Shown: positions 38,401 through 45,655, counted from the stretch's first letter. The stretch is 64,000 bases of DNA from Mycobacterium attenuatum (GCF_900566085.1 NZ_UPHT01000119.1:62001-126000), one strand, 5' to 3'. Made by a program: numbers and translations. The notes: generated by a model not told the origin, from the letters alone.

Positions 38401-38678
38401 CACTGCAGCGGCTCGAAGCCGATCGGGCGCACCACAACCAGTTCCTTGGCGACCGGCTCGAGCAGCAGCTCGACCTCGCCGGCCAGCGCCGCCAGCTCCG
38501 ATTCGATTCCGGCCGCCGAAACCAATTCCTCGAGCGTCTCCAGCCAGGCGCTGCCCTGGCCACCGAACGCGACCGCGAACGGCTCACCGGCGGTCAGGCG
38601 ATCGACCAGAGCATGCGTGCGATGCGGACCCGTCCCGTCGTGGTCAGCTGACACCCGGTCGTGCTCGTGGATCGTCAC
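29448..38678 (-). CDS. fas: Type I fatty acid synthase
   Basis: Giant multifunctional synthase of 3076 residues, homologue of Rv2524c, making C16-C26 acyl-CoAs that feed mycolic acid synthesis. In order: acetyltransferase (AGHSQGVLAVEAL), enoyl reductase (ILLAGMTPTTVDAK, CVGGGIGTPERA), dehydratase (VSGDHNPIHTDRAA), malonyl/palmitoyl transferase (GHSVGEYTALACV), an ACP region (EELDSIESITDGAS) after a Pro/Glu/Ala linker, ketoreductase (VVTGASKGSIAASV), and ketosynthase (VGACATAAVSVEEG, KHDTSTLANDPNE, GHAKGGAAVFQM). The GTG at 38678 (VTIHEHDRVSAD) is chosen by homology, with AGGAG upstream. The whole frame is intact. Confidence 0.97.
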   Translation of the reverse strand: MTIHEHDRVSADHDGTGPHRTHALVDRLTAGEPFAVAFGGQGSAWLETLEELVSAAGIESELAALAGEVELLLEPVAKELVVVRPIGFEPLQWVRALAAEDTVPLDKHLTSAAVSVPGVLLTQIAAIRALARQGMDLMATPPVALAGHSQGVLAVEALKAGGARDVELLALAQLIGAAGTLVARRRGISVLGDRPPMVSVTNADPERIQRLLEDFAQDVRTVLPPVLSIRNGRRSVVITGTPEQLSRFELYCRQISEKEEADRKNKVRGGDVFAPVFEPVRVEVGFHTPRLGDGIDIVGSWAEKVGLDIALARELAESILVRKVDWVDEITRVHEAGARWILDLGPGDILTRLTAPVIRGLGIGIVPAASRGGQRNLFTVGATPEVARAWSSYAPTVVRLPDGRVKLSTKFTRLTGRSPILLAGMTPTTVDAKIVAAAANAGHWAELAGGGQVTEEVFHNRVQEMSDLLEPGRTYQFNALFLDPYLWKLQVGGKRLVQKARQSGAAIDGVVISAGIPDLEEAVELIHELNDIGISHVVFKPGTIEQIRSVIRIATEVSTKPVIMHVEGGRAGGHHSWEDLDDLLLATYSELRSRANITVCVGGGIGTPERAAEYLSGRWAQSYGFPLMPIDGILVGTAAMATLESTTSPSVKRMLVETQGTGEWISAGKARGGMASSRSQLGADIHEIDNSASRCGQLLDEVAGDAEAVADRRDEIIAAMAKTAKPYFGDVAEMTYLQWLRRYVELTIGEGNSTADTAGVLGPDSPWLADTWRDRFEQMLQRAEARLHPKDFGPIETVFTDPALLETPAEAIAALLVRYPDAETVQLHPADVPFFVTLCKTPGKPVNFVPVIDKDVRRWWRSDSLWQAHDARYDADQVCIIPGPAAVAGITRLDEPVGELLDRFEQAAIDEVLSADGEVKDVTSRRLGRPDVTGPLAVVLDAPDVLWAGRTAINPVHRIADPSDWQVHDGPENPRATHSSTGARLQIDGQNVVLSVPVSGTWIDIRFTLPTNTVDGGIPVVCTEDAATAMHSVLAIAAGADGPQAMPAVHDGTTSVTVDWDPEKVADHTGVTATFGEPLAPSLTTVPDALVGRCWPAVFAAIGSAVTATGVPVVEGLLNLVHLDHAVRMVGTLPPTRAQLTVTATAFEAVDTEVGRVVPVSVTVAVPGGEAIAVLDERFAILGRTGAAELADPVRAGGAVSENATDTPRRRRRDVTLTAPVDMRPFAVVSGDHNPIHTDRAAALLAGLESPIVHGMWLSAAAQHVVTATDGQARPPARLIGWTARFLGMVRPGDEVDFRVERVGIDRGAEILEVAARIGSDLVMSATVRLAAPNTVYAFPGQGIQHKGMGMEVRARSKAARKVWDTADRFTRDTLGFSVLHVVRDNPTSIIASGVHYHHPDGVLYLTQFTQVAMATVAAAQVAEMREQGAFVEGAIACGHSVGEYTALACVTGVYELEALLEMVFHRGSKMHDIVPRDELGRSNYRLAAIRPSQIDLDDADVPAFVAGIAERTGEFLEIVNFNLRGSQYAIAGTVRGLEALEAEVERRREITGGRRSFILVPGIDVPFHSRVLRVGVADFRRSLERVMPRDKDPDVIIGRYIPNLVPRLFTLDRDFIQEIRDLVPAEPLDEILADYDTWRRERPRELARIVLIELLAWQFASPVRWIETQDLLFIEEAAGGLGVERFVEIGVKTSPTVAGLATNTLKLPEYAHSTVEVLNAERDAAVLFATDTDPEPEPEADEPMGEAAESVEPAETASAAPSPAPTAPSGAARPDDIAFDAADATLALIALSAKMRIDQIEELDSIESITDGASSRRNQLLVDLGSELNLGAIDGAAEADLSGLRSQVTKLARTYKPYGPVLSDAINDQLRTVLGPSGKRPGVIAERVKKTWELGDGWAKHVTVEVALGTREGTSVRGGALGNLHEGALADAASVDKVIDAAVAFVAARRGVAVALPSAGGGGGATVDAAALGEFTDQITGPDGVLASAARLVLGQLGLDDPVTAPAAATDAELIDLVTAELGADWPRLVAPVFDGKKAVVFDDRWASAREDLVKLWLTDEGDIDTDWARLSERFEGAGHVVATQATWWQGKSLAAGRQIHASLYGRIAAGAENPDPGPYSDEVAVVTGASKGSIAASVVARLLDGGATVITTTSKLDDQRLAFYRKLYRDYARYGAVLWVVAANMASYSDIDALVEWVGTEQTESLGPQSIHIKDAQTPTLLFPFAAPRVVGDLSEAGSRAEMEMKVLLWAVQRLIGGLSTIGAERDIASRLHVVLPGSPNRGMFGGDGAYGEAKSALDAVVSRWHAESSWATRVSLAHALIGWTRGTGLMGHNDAIVSAVEEAGVTTYSTDEMAALLLGLCDVESKVAAASSPIKADLTGGLAEADLDMAELAAKAREQMSADASGAEEEAAQGIIAALPSPPRAHAPAPPPEWADLDVDPAELVVIVGGAELGPYGSSRTRFEMEVDNELSAAGVLELAWTTGMIRWEDDPQPGWYDSESGELIDEAELVERYHDAVVERVGIREFVDDGAIDPDHASPLLVSVFLDKDFGFVVSTEAEARAFVQFDPEHTVIRPVPNSTDWHVIRKAGTEIRVPRKTKLSRTVGAQIPTGFDPTVWGISQDMAATIDRVALWNIIATVDAFLSAGFTPADLMRWVHPSLVANTQGTGMGGMTSMQTMYHGNLLGRNKPNDILQEVLPNVVAAHVVQSYVGSYGAMIHPVGACATAAVSVEEGVDKIRLGKAELVVAGGFDDLTLEAIIGFGDMAATADTSMMRGRGIHDSKFSRPNDRRRLGFVEAQGGGTILLARGDLALKMGLPVLAVVAYAQSFADGVHTSIPAPGIGALGAGRGGRDSVLARSLAKLGVGADDIAVISKHDTSTLANDPNETELHERLADALGRSEGAPQFVVSQKSLTGHAKGGAAVFQMIGLCQILRDGVIPPNRSLDCVDDELASSAHFVWVRETLRLGGKFPLKAGLVTSLGFGHVSGLIALVHPQAFIASLDAAQRADYQRRADARLLAGRRRLAAAIAGGTPMYERPADRRFDHHQPEKPQEAAMLLNPAARLGDGEAFIG

Positions 38679-39200
38679 CGTCTTTATCTCCTGTATGCGT
38701 CTGTACGTGTCGGTTCGTTCGGCCGGCCCGGACCGCCCCTGCAGGGGCCTCGTGAACTCCGGCCGATTCCGCATCGAATCGCAGCCGGAAAACGTCTGAC
38801 CGGTGCGTTGTCGGCGGGCTGGCCCATGGACCGGGCGGCGCGACGGACTGCATCGGCTCTATAAGAGTGTCATAAGGATCAGTCCACTTTTTTGACGCTG
38901 ATCGGTTACTGGCGAGTTCTACGCGCGGGTAACCACGCCATCGGTAACACCTGCTTCCACTGGCGGCGCAGGCGTGCGGACCAAACGTCCTGCGTGCAGG
39001 TGGTTACGGTCGAGTAGCTCTAACTGCGCTGATCAAGGCAGTATTGTTACCAAATCGTTATGTTGAAATTCGGTGCTGCGCCCGGCCCGTGATGTCGCGT
39101 CGGCCGTGGCGCGGGCCAATCGCCAGTTTTTGCGCGGCCTCCGCTTAAGCGAACGAGTGTTTGCTGGAGCGTGTCGCCCGGGGCCTGACGGGACTGAAGG
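38679..39200. promoter_or_regulatory. fas upstream region with clustered GGTTAC/GTAACC half-sites
   Basis: The 522 bases between the Rv2525c homologue and fas contain no gene. The fas promoter must lie here. Between 38904 and 39051 five copies of GGTTAC, its complement GTAACC, or the close variant GGTAAC occur (about 38904, 38929, 38943, 39002 and 39046), the first two in opposing orientation. Closer to fas, two CTTAT direct repeats occur on the minus strand near 38860-38875. Whether any is the FasR site cannot be told by eye. Confidence 0.4.
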
Positions 39201-39923
39201 TTATGCCCACTGCCCAAATTGGGGCTTGAGGATCTCGTTGATATCCACGCCGACTCCGCCGACTTTACGTTTGTCGATCTCGACCTGGTGCAAATTGGCG
39301 GCCGGATGCGTGAAGCCTTTCGGGGAGCCCCAGTTGTGCTGCCAGAAATAAGAGCCCAGCCCGTCATGGACCGCCCAGTCGATCGTCTTGGAGTTGGCGT
39401 ATACCCCGGTGCGCTGATGCCCGATCACCGACTCCCAGGACCGCAGATACGGCATGACCTGGTTCTTGTACTGCTCATACGACGGATCGTCGTCGATCGA
39501 GGCATAGATGGGGGCGCCCGCCGGACCGCCCGCCGCGGCGTGCAACTCCATGCCCCGCTGGGCATGCTGAACACCTGCAGCTGCACCGCCGAGCCAGTCG
39601 GACGTGCTGCCCTTGCCGAACTGGTAGCACGACACGATCTTGAGCCCGTTGCTGCTCAGATCGCGCGCCTCGCCGAGTTGGATCGGCTTGCCCAGCATCC
39701 ACGTACCGCCGGGTCGCCGATCCGATACATATCTGATCGCCCCCACCGCCCCGGCGGCCCTGATCTGGCTGGCGGGTATGACCCCGGCCGAATAGTCCAA
39801 CAAGGTGCCAAGCGAACCCGCCGACGCCGGCGCGGCGCACAGCGACGCGGCTGCGATGCCAAGGCCCAGCATGCCTGGTACCGCCGCCGCGTACTTGAGT
39901 GCGTCCCGACGCGAGACCTCCAC
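39201..39923 (-). CDS. Tat-exported DUF1906 protein (Rv2525c homologue)
   Basis: A 240-residue exported protein with a twin-arginine signal (EVSRRDALKYAAAVPG, cleavage after ASA near residue 35) and a single DUF1906 glycoside-hydrolase-like TIM barrel (GAIRYVSDRRPGG, IYASIDDDPSYEQY, GVYANSKTIDWAV, QHNWGSP). In M. tuberculosis the homologue is a known Tat substrate linked to cell-wall and beta-lactam phenotypes. The start is a GTG at 39923. Likely acts on or near peptidoglycan. Confidence 0.9.
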   Translation of the reverse strand: MEVSRRDALKYAAAVPGMLGLGIAAASLCAAPASAGSLGTLLDYSAGVIPASQIRAAGAVGAIRYVSDRRPGGTWMLGKPIQLGEARDLSSNGLKIVSCYQFGKGSTSDWLGGAAAGVQHAQRGMELHAAAGGPAGAPIYASIDDDPSYEQYKNQVMPYLRSWESVIGHQRTGVYANSKTIDWAVHDGLGSYFWQHNWGSPKGFTHPAANLHQVEIDKRKVGGVGVDINEILKPQFGQWA

Positions 39924-40030
39924 ATGCCACAGAGTACGACACCGGCATCAATTGGCTCACTGAGCTCGCCCGTCACATCTGCATCACGATGTCGCAACAG
40001 AGGTTTGGACGACGGTCGGTAGCCGATTCT

Positions 40031-40060
40031 TACTGTCAATGCAAAGTTAGTAAAGTTAGA
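40031..40060. promoter_or_regulatory. Island promoter element A (before first Rieske gene)
   Basis: The region reads GCAAAGTTAGTAAAGTTAG (40041-40059), with two AAAGTTAG repeats. GCAAAGTTA recurs exactly at 42702-42710, and both copies are preceded by TCAAT. Of the island's five TTAG elements this is the weakest match to CTATSTTAG. It lies about 26 bases before the ATG at 40086. Confidence 0.5.
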
Positions 40061-40085
40061 GGCGAGCAGACCGCACTCGATCGCA

Positions 40086-41246
40086 ATGGGGGTCGCGATG
40101 GATCACCACCAGCTCATCGACCTCACCCGCCGTGCCCGCAAGCTCGCCCGCGACCAGACCACGGACCTGGCACCGCGGCAGCATACGGTCCATGCGCGGG
40201 AGTACACCTGCCTCGAGCGCCACGAACACGACCGGGCCATGCTGATGTCCAGCCCGCAGCTGGTCGGCTACGTCTCCGAGCTGCCGCGGCCGGGCTCGTA
40301 TTGCACCAAGACGGTGCTGGGGCGATCGGTGCTGCTGACCAGGACGTCGGACGGGTCGGTGCGGGCCTTCGACAACGTCTGCCTGCACCGGCAGGCCCAG
40401 GTGGCGACGGGGTGCGGTACCGCGAAGCGGTTCACCTGCCCCTACCACGCCTGGACGTATGACAACACCGGGCGATTGGTCGGACTGCCGGGCCAGGAGG
40501 GCTTTCCCGAGATGACGTTGAAGGACGACGGCTTGACCAGGCTTCCGGCCACCGAATTCGCCGGCTTTCTGTGGGTTGCACTGGACCCGGGCGCCACCCT
40601 GGACATCGCAGCCCACCTGGGACCGCTGGCCGGCGAACTCGACTCATGGGGAATCGGGCACTGGTCCCCACTGGGCGAGAAAGTGCTCGACTCGCGGATC
40701 AACTGGAAGCTGGCGATCGACACATTTTCGGAGAACTACCACTTCGCCACCGTGCACAAGCAGACCTTCGCCACCATCGCCCGCAGCAACTGCACGGTGT
40801 TCGACGCCTACGGGCCGCATCACCGGCTAATCTTTCCGCTGAACACGATCCTGGATCTGGACGCCGTGCCCGAGGACCAGTGGGATCCGTTCCACCACAT
40901 GGTCGTTATCTATGCGCTGTTCCCCAACGTCGTGCTGTCGGTGACGATCGCCAACGGCGAGCTGTTCCGCATCTACCCCGGCCAGCAGCCGGGCCGGTCG
41001 GTTACCGTCCACCAAAACTCCACGGCGCTGGATATATCCGACGAATCCGTGGCCACCGGCGCCCAGGCCGTATTCGAGTACGCACACGCAACGGTCCGCG
41101 ACGAGGACTATCGACTGGCCGAGTCGTTGCAAGCCAACCTCGAATCGGGCGCGCGGGAGCGACTGGTGTTCGGGCGCAACGAGCCGGGGCTACAACACCG
41201 TCACCTAGCATGGGAGCGCGCGCTCGACGCGTTGCGCCGAGGCTGA
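40086..41246 (+). CDS. Rieske non-heme iron oxygenase, alpha subunit
   Basis: Ring-hydroxylating-type oxygenase of 386 residues. The Rieske [2Fe-2S] site is CLHRQ...CPYHAW (near residues 98-120), and the catalytic mononuclear iron site is DTFSENYHFATVHKQTF. The start could also be the ATG at 40098 (MDHHQLIDLTRRA), which has GGGGG 5 bases before it. First gene of the accessory island, transcribed away from Rv2525c. No ferredoxin or reductase gene is seen in the window, so electrons must come from elsewhere. Substrate unknown; similarity to choline/carnitine-type and steroid oxygenases is broad. Confidence 0.88.
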   Translation: MGVAMDHHQLIDLTRRARKLARDQTTDLAPRQHTVHAREYTCLERHEHDRAMLMSSPQLVGYVSELPRPGSYCTKTVLGRSVLLTRTSDGSVRAFDNVCLHRQAQVATGCGTAKRFTCPYHAWTYDNTGRLVGLPGQEGFPEMTLKDDGLTRLPATEFAGFLWVALDPGATLDIAAHLGPLAGELDSWGIGHWSPLGEKVLDSRINWKLAIDTFSENYHFATVHKQTFATIARSNCTVFDAYGPHHRLIFPLNTILDLDAVPEDQWDPFHHMVVIYALFPNVVLSVTIANGELFRIYPGQQPGRSVTVHQNSTALDISDESVATGAQAVFEYAHATVRDEDYRLAESLQANLESGARERLVFGRNEPGLQHRHLAWERALDALRRG

Positions 41247-41283
41247 AGATTCGCAGCAAAAGGTCGAGAAGACTCCTGCCAAA

Positions 41284-42648
41284 TTACAGCTTCGCCGCGG
41301 GAATCTCCTGCGCCAGCGAGCCGATCAGCGCCTCGAGAACTTCACGAGAATCCTGATCACAATCGTCCGGAAGCGCTGCTGATCCCGTCCGCAACATCTC
41401 CAGGGCCTCCCCGCGACGTCCCGAAAGCACCACTGGCGCAACGCGTTCCACCAGAGCGACCAGCTCCGGGCGCGGTGGCCGAGCGTTGGCGACGGTCGCG
41501 GCCAGCACGTCGATCAGCTCCCAGTCGCGATGCAACGCCAGCGACCGCTCATAGAACGCGAAGGCCGTCACCGGCTCACCGCGCAGCGCTCCGCGGTAAC
41601 GGTAGGGGCCTTCCATGTATTCGATCGGCAGGCCGTGGGCCGGTGCGGCCACGAGCGGCTCGCCGGTGAGGTCCAATTGCATTGCAGTGCTGGTGATCCG
41701 GTGGCGGTCGGGCATATAGCGGGCCGGCCGGACCGGAGGCAACAACGGCCGCACGGAATCCGGCCACCGGACATAGCTGAGGATAGTGACCTCGATGTCC
41801 TCGGCGCATTCCGGCGCCCGGCCGGGATCGGGATAGCTGGCCGTCAACCCGGTAAACGGTTGCACCGCATTGCCGTTCATACGGTCGAACTGTCTCCAGA
41901 TGCTCATGTCGACACCATTGTCGAAATGGATGGTGCGCCATTCGTGCGACCGGCCCCGTGGGTCTCCCCCGCCACCGGCATACGTCGGGAACCACTGCCG
42001 GTCGATATGCCCGGCCGTACCCGTGACCTGTTCGCTCGCCTCGCCCCAGCACAGCGTTCCGGTCATCGTCATTCCGGTGTGGAAGTAGGAGTGGGTGTCG
42101 GGCTGGCCGAAGCAGACGATCTTTCCGTTGTAGGCCGACGCCCCCACCGGGGTGGGCGCGCGCGTGGGCGTCACCGCCAGATCCAGCCGCATCAAGCGAC
42201 CGGCCTGATCGGTTCCCACCAGACTGACCCGGTAGGTGTAGGGCAACAACTGTCCATCGGCGTCATGGCAGGTGGTCCACGAGACGGTGCCGGCGTCGCT
42301 GCGGTATGCGAGGTCCAGGTGTCCCGCTGCAGCCGACAGCTTGGGCCGGGCGTCGGGTGCCATGCTGGCCGGCGGCATGTCGTAGTCGGTGTAGGTGCCG
42401 TACTCGCCGGTGTCGAGGTCAAACAGCGCCAGCGTGTAGAAGTCGGCGACCACCGAGCCACCGGGCCGGTTCTTGTTGAAAATGGTCAGGAACGCAAACG
42501 ACCGGCTGGTACCGGCTGTGTCCAGTTGGCCCGCGAGAAACCAGGTATCGGATTCCTGGTCGGCGTGGACGCCTTCGGCGGCGGGAAACTCCAGTGCGCT
42601 GTCACCATCGACCAGCTGGAACGGGTAACTGCGCCAGTCGCTGCTCAT
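41284..42648 (-). CDS. AttH/CrtC lipocalin-like domain protein
   Basis: About 454 residues. The central part resembles the AttH/CrtC (hydroxyneurosporene hydratase) lipocalin-like fold: TSRSFAFLTIFNK, SYFHTGMTMTGTL, AGHIDRQWFP, HEWRTIHFDNGVDMSIW. Members hydrate or otherwise transform isoprenoid substrates, or are uncharacterised. There is no signal peptide. The start at 42648 (MSSDWRSYPFQL) follows GGGAAGG. It is transcribed divergently from the aldehyde dehydrogenase across a shared operator region. A C-terminal helical segment of about 70 residues is additional. Function is inferred only at the fold level. Confidence 0.7.
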   Translation of the reverse strand: MSSDWRSYPFQLVDGDSALEFPAAEGVHADQESDTWFLAGQLDTAGTSRSFAFLTIFNKNRPGGSVVADFYTLALFDLDTGEYGTYTDYDMPPASMAPDARPKLSAAAGHLDLAYRSDAGTVSWTTCHDADGQLLPYTYRVSLVGTDQAGRLMRLDLAVTPTRAPTPVGASAYNGKIVCFGQPDTHSYFHTGMTMTGTLCWGEASEQVTGTAGHIDRQWFPTYAGGGGDPRGRSHEWRTIHFDNGVDMSIWRQFDRMNGNAVQPFTGLTASYPDPGRAPECAEDIEVTILSYVRWPDSVRPLLPPVRPARYMPDRHRITSTAMQLDLTGEPLVAAPAHGLPIEYMEGPYRYRGALRGEPVTAFAFYERSLALHRDWELIDVLAATVANARPPRPELVALVERVAPVVLSGRRGEALEMLRTGSAALPDDCDQDSREVLEALIGSLAQEIPAAKL

Positions 42649-42684
42649 GTCAAGCCTTCCCAGGCGCCATGCCACGCTTTTTCG

Positions 42685-42710
42685 CTATGTTAGCATCAAT
42701 AGCAAAGTTA
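42685..42710. promoter_or_regulatory. Island promoter element B (divergent promoter)
   Basis: CTATGTTAG at 42685-42693 and GCAAAGTTA at 42702-42710, between the divergent AttH/CrtC-like and aldehyde dehydrogenase genes. The first matches the CTATSTTAG element of the other island promoters; the second is identical to element A. Confidence 0.6.
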
Positions 42711-42738
42711 CCTATGGTCTGCCCCGAGGGGATGTCCG

Positions 42739-44229
42739 ATGACGGCAGAATCCCCGCAACACCGCTATGACGAACTGTTCATCGGCGGGCGCTGGCGCAA
42801 ACCCACCACGCCGGAGCGGCTTTCCGTCATTTCGCCGCACTCGGAGCAACCCGTGGGCGAAGCACCGGCGGCTGGTCCCGGCGATGTCGAGGCGGCGGTG
42901 GCAGCCGCGCGGCACGCGTTCGACCACGGTTCGTGGCCGCTGTTGGATCCGCAGGAGCGAATGATCAAGGTCGAGCGGTTGGCCGCCGTTTACGCGCGCC
43001 ACCTCGACGACATGGCCGACTTGATTACCCAAGAGATGGGTTCGCCCCGCAGCTTCAGCAGGCTGGGCCAGGCGGCAGGTGCGGCGTCGATGATCCACCT
43101 GACCCTGGCGGCCGCACGGCATTTCCCATGGGCGGAACGCCGGCAGGGGTTGCTGGGCGAGGCCCATGTGCATCGGACACCCGTCGGTGTCGTCGGCGCC
43201 ATTGTGCCGTGGAACGTGCCGCAATGCCTGATCATGCCCAAGCTGATTCCGGCGCTGATCGCCGGCTGCACCGTGATCGTCAAACCCGCGCCCGAAACTC
43301 CTTTGGACGCTTTGTGGTTGGCCGAGATGATCGAGCAGATCGAACTACCCGAGGGCGTCGTCTCGATACTGACCGGCGGACCGGTTGCCGGAGAGGCGCT
43401 GGTGCGCCATCCCGGGGTGGACAAGATCGCGTTCACCGGCTCCAGCACCATCGGCCGCCGGATCGCCGGAATCTGTGGAGAGCAGCTGAAACGGGTCAGC
43501 CTGGAACTGGGCGGCAAGTCGGCGGCGATCATCCTCGACGACGCCGACCTCGAGACGACGGTCGCCGGATTGAAGACGGCCGGCCTGATGAACAACGGCC
43601 AGGCCTGTGTCGCCCAGACCCGCATCCTGGTCAGCGAACGCCGTCACGACGAAGTGGTCGACGCCCTTGCCGACATGATGGCGTCGCTGCAGGTTGGCGA
43701 CCCCGCTGACGAAAAGACCGACATCGGGCCTCTTGTGGCCCGCCGCCAGCAGCGTAGGGTTCAGGACTACATCAGGTCCGGACGGCAGGAAGGGGCGCGC
43801 ATCGTGGTCGGGGGTGAGGACAGCCCGGCCCGCCGTGGTTGGTACGTGCGGCCAACGCTGTTCACCGACGCGACCAACGAGATGCGCATCGCCCGGGAAG
43901 AGATATTCGGCCCGGTATTGACGGTGCTTACCTACCGCGACGAAGCGGACGCGATCCGGATCGCCAATGACAGCGACTACGGATTGGCCGGGTCGGTCTG
44001 GACAGCCGACACCGGCCACGGCATGGATATCGCCGCCCGGATCCGGACCGGCACCTATGGCATCAACATGTACATGCTCGATATCAGCACACCGTTCGGC
44101 GGGTTCAAGAAGTCCGGGATCGGCCGCGAGTTCGGGCCCGAGGGTCTAGCCGAATACGTCGAGCTGCAAGCGGTGCTGTGCAACGGAAAAATGCCGCCAT
44201 TCAAGGCTATTCCGGCAGCTGCAGGGTGA
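42739..44229 (+). CDS. Aldehyde dehydrogenase
   Basis: NAD(P)-dependent aldehyde dehydrogenase, 496 residues, full family length. Seen are the catalytic glutamate in LELGGKSAA, the catalytic cysteine in NNGQACVAQTR, IVPWNVPQ, FTGSSTIGRRIA, and the terminal PFGGFKKSGIGREFG. GAGGGG precedes the ATG by 9 bases. In the island it would oxidise an aldehyde, perhaps from an alcohol made by one of the oxygenases, to an acid ready for CoA activation. Its 3' end overlaps the convergent MaoC gene by 23 bases. Confidence 0.93.
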   Translation: MTAESPQHRYDELFIGGRWRKPTTPERLSVISPHSEQPVGEAPAAGPGDVEAAVAAARHAFDHGSWPLLDPQERMIKVERLAAVYARHLDDMADLITQEMGSPRSFSRLGQAAGAASMIHLTLAAARHFPWAERRQGLLGEAHVHRTPVGVVGAIVPWNVPQCLIMPKLIPALIAGCTVIVKPAPETPLDALWLAEMIEQIELPEGVVSILTGGPVAGEALVRHPGVDKIAFTGSSTIGRRIAGICGEQLKRVSLELGGKSAAIILDDADLETTVAGLKTAGLMNNGQACVAQTRILVSERRHDEVVDALADMMASLQVGDPADEKTDIGPLVARRQQRRVQDYIRSGRQEGARIVVGGEDSPARRGWYVRPTLFTDATNEMRIAREEIFGPVLTVLTYRDEADAIRIANDSDYGLAGSVWTADTGHGMDIAARIRTGTYGINMYMLDISTPFGGFKKSGIGREFGPEGLAEYVELQAVLCNGKMPPFKAIPAAAG

Positions 44230-44641
44230 TCTCGACCGGACAGCACAACGCGCCGTGCTGATTGGCGACCTCGATTCTTAGGTCGACAAGATAGCGCGGC
44301 GGGTCGACACTGTCGTCACACCGCTTGGCCACCACCTGTGCCCTCCCCACCATGGTGTCACCGGCATAGATCGAGCCGGCCAACCGCAAGGAACGGCGTA
44401 CCACCCGGCTGCCCGGACCAGCCCAGTCGGTCGCGATCCGGTCAGCGAAACCCGCGAGATGCATGGTGTTGACGAATATCGTTGAATTTCCCTGGCTTTG
44501 GGCGTATGCCGGATCAAAATGGCCGGGAAAATAGTCCCACGTCGCCCCCGGGTTCTCCACCACACGCTGATAACTGATCTGGTCGACGACCTCAGGCAGC
44601 CCGAGCGGAACGGTGATTTCGTTCCAAGTCAGATCGGTCAC
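44207..44641 (-). CDS. MaoC-like hydratase, C-terminal-type half
   Basis: A 144-residue hotdog protein. The segment GNSTIFVNTMHLAGFADR has the family layout, and GSRVVRRSLRLAGSIYAGDT is the typical C-terminal strand pair. The neighbouring upstream gene encodes a second hotdog protein of the N-terminal type, overlapping by 4 bases, so the two probably form a heteromeric enoyl-CoA hydratase like other mycobacterial MaoC pairs. The catalytic aspartate/histidine pair is not obvious here (aspartates occur at PGHFDPAYA). Confidence 0.75.
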   Translation of the reverse strand: MTDLTWNEITVPLGLPEVVDQISYQRVVENPGATWDYFPGHFDPAYAQSQGNSTIFVNTMHLAGFADRIATDWAGPGSRVVRRSLRLAGSIYAGDTMVGRAQVVAKRCDDSVDPPRYLVDLRIEVANQHGALCCPVEITLQLPE

Positions 44642-45156
44642 GATCCCGGCCCAGGTGTGAAGCGGAACAGCGTATTTCGGGATGTGGCGACCACCGCACC
44701 GTCCTGGCGACGGTAGGTCTCCAGCGTCTCGACGAAATGACCAACCCCGAGCCGGGTCCGCTTTTCGGGGGATACCGACACCAGCTCCTCGACGACGGTG
44801 AGCCGGTCACCCTCGACGATCGGTCGCAGGAACTCGGCATCGTTGGCCGCGTTGATGAATGTGGTGCCCGGCAATGGCACCCGCAACGCCAACGATGCCG
44901 CGGGAACCCGGCCTCCCGGTTGCCAGGGTGGCGGAATCAGCCAACCCATCAACAGCGCCGGCGGAGCCAGCAAGCCGCCCCACCGCCGCCGCGCGTACTC
45001 GGCGTCCCAATACGACCGGTTACCGTCACGGACCATGGCGGCGAACAACTGAATGCGCGCTGCGCTGACCACGGTTGCAGCGGTTCGCGGCTCCGTAGTC
45101 GCGCCGACCATCTGCAGCGCATCCTGATAGCTGCCGAAGGCCAGGTGGTAGGTCAC
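44638..45156 (-). CDS. MaoC-like hydratase, N-terminal (FAS1-like) half
   Basis: A hotdog protein of about 172 residues from the GTG at 45156 (VTYHLAFGSYQDALQMVGA). It carries VVSAARIQLFAAMVRDGNRS with YWDAEYARRRWGG and LLAPPALLMGW, typical of the non-catalytic FAS1-like half of split MaoC hydratases. The start is uncertain: the frame is open further upstream into the SnoaL gene, and an ATG at 45111 is also possible. I chose the GTG because the SYQDALQMVG segment is conserved in the family. Confidence 0.75.
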   Translation of the reverse strand: MTYHLAFGSYQDALQMVGATTEPRTAATVVSAARIQLFAAMVRDGNRSYWDAEYARRRWGGLLAPPALLMGWLIPPPWQPGGRVPAASLALRVPLPGTTFINAANDAEFLRPIVEGDRLTVVEELVSVSPEKRTRLGVGHFVETLETYRRQDGAVVATSRNTLFRFTPGPGS

Positions 45157-45169
45157 GTTCAAGGCCGGA

Positions 45170-45595
45170 TTACATGACGAGCGGATGCCGGCTCGGTACC
45201 GAATCCCATTGCAGTGCCCGGGAAGTGAAGTACCAACCACCGCGCTCATAGATCAGCTGATCACGGAATGTTCCGGTGGCCCGCAGCGCGGTGTCGCCAT
45301 GCACGCGTGCAAACAGCAGAGCGACACAGCGCTGCGTCGCATCGACCCCGTCGACGTGGATCTCGTGGTCGACGGTGACCAGGCGTTGCCCGTCACCGCC
45401 GTCGAAGGCCGCGCGCGGATCACCGAAGGGTTCGCCGTCACGGCTATAGCTGGCACCGGAATGACGGAAGGTGGCAATCCAGGCGTCGCGGTCACCGTCG
45501 GAATACGCCCGATTGTGCCGCGCGGTCAAATCCAAAATGGCAGCGCGGCCCGTCGCAGCATGCAGCATCTGCTGTTCTTGATAGGACAACGTCAT
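45170..45595 (-). CDS. SnoaL/NTF2-like protein
   Basis: A 141-residue alpha+beta barrel protein. The N-terminal helix AAILDLTARHNRAYSDGDRD is followed by WIATFRHSGASY, the SnoaL-like pattern shared with small subunits of Rieske oxygenases and with ketosteroid-isomerase-like proteins. GGAGAG lies 4 bases before the ATG at 45595. It sits in the same operon as the KshA-like Rieske oxygenase. It could be an isomerase or hydratase for a cyclic intermediate or an oxygenase beta subunit; the sequence alone cannot decide. Confidence 0.78.
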   Translation of the reverse strand: MTLSYQEQQMLHAATGRAAILDLTARHNRAYSDGDRDAWIATFRHSGASYSRDGEPFGDPRAAFDGGDGQRLVTVDHEIHVDGVDATQRCVALLFARVHGDTALRATGTFRDQLIYERGGWYFTSRALQWDSVPSRHPLVM

Positions 45596-45655
45596 TGTGC
45601 TCTCCAGCCACACTCGCGGGAATGTTGGGACCGATTGACGTGACACTACGTTAAC

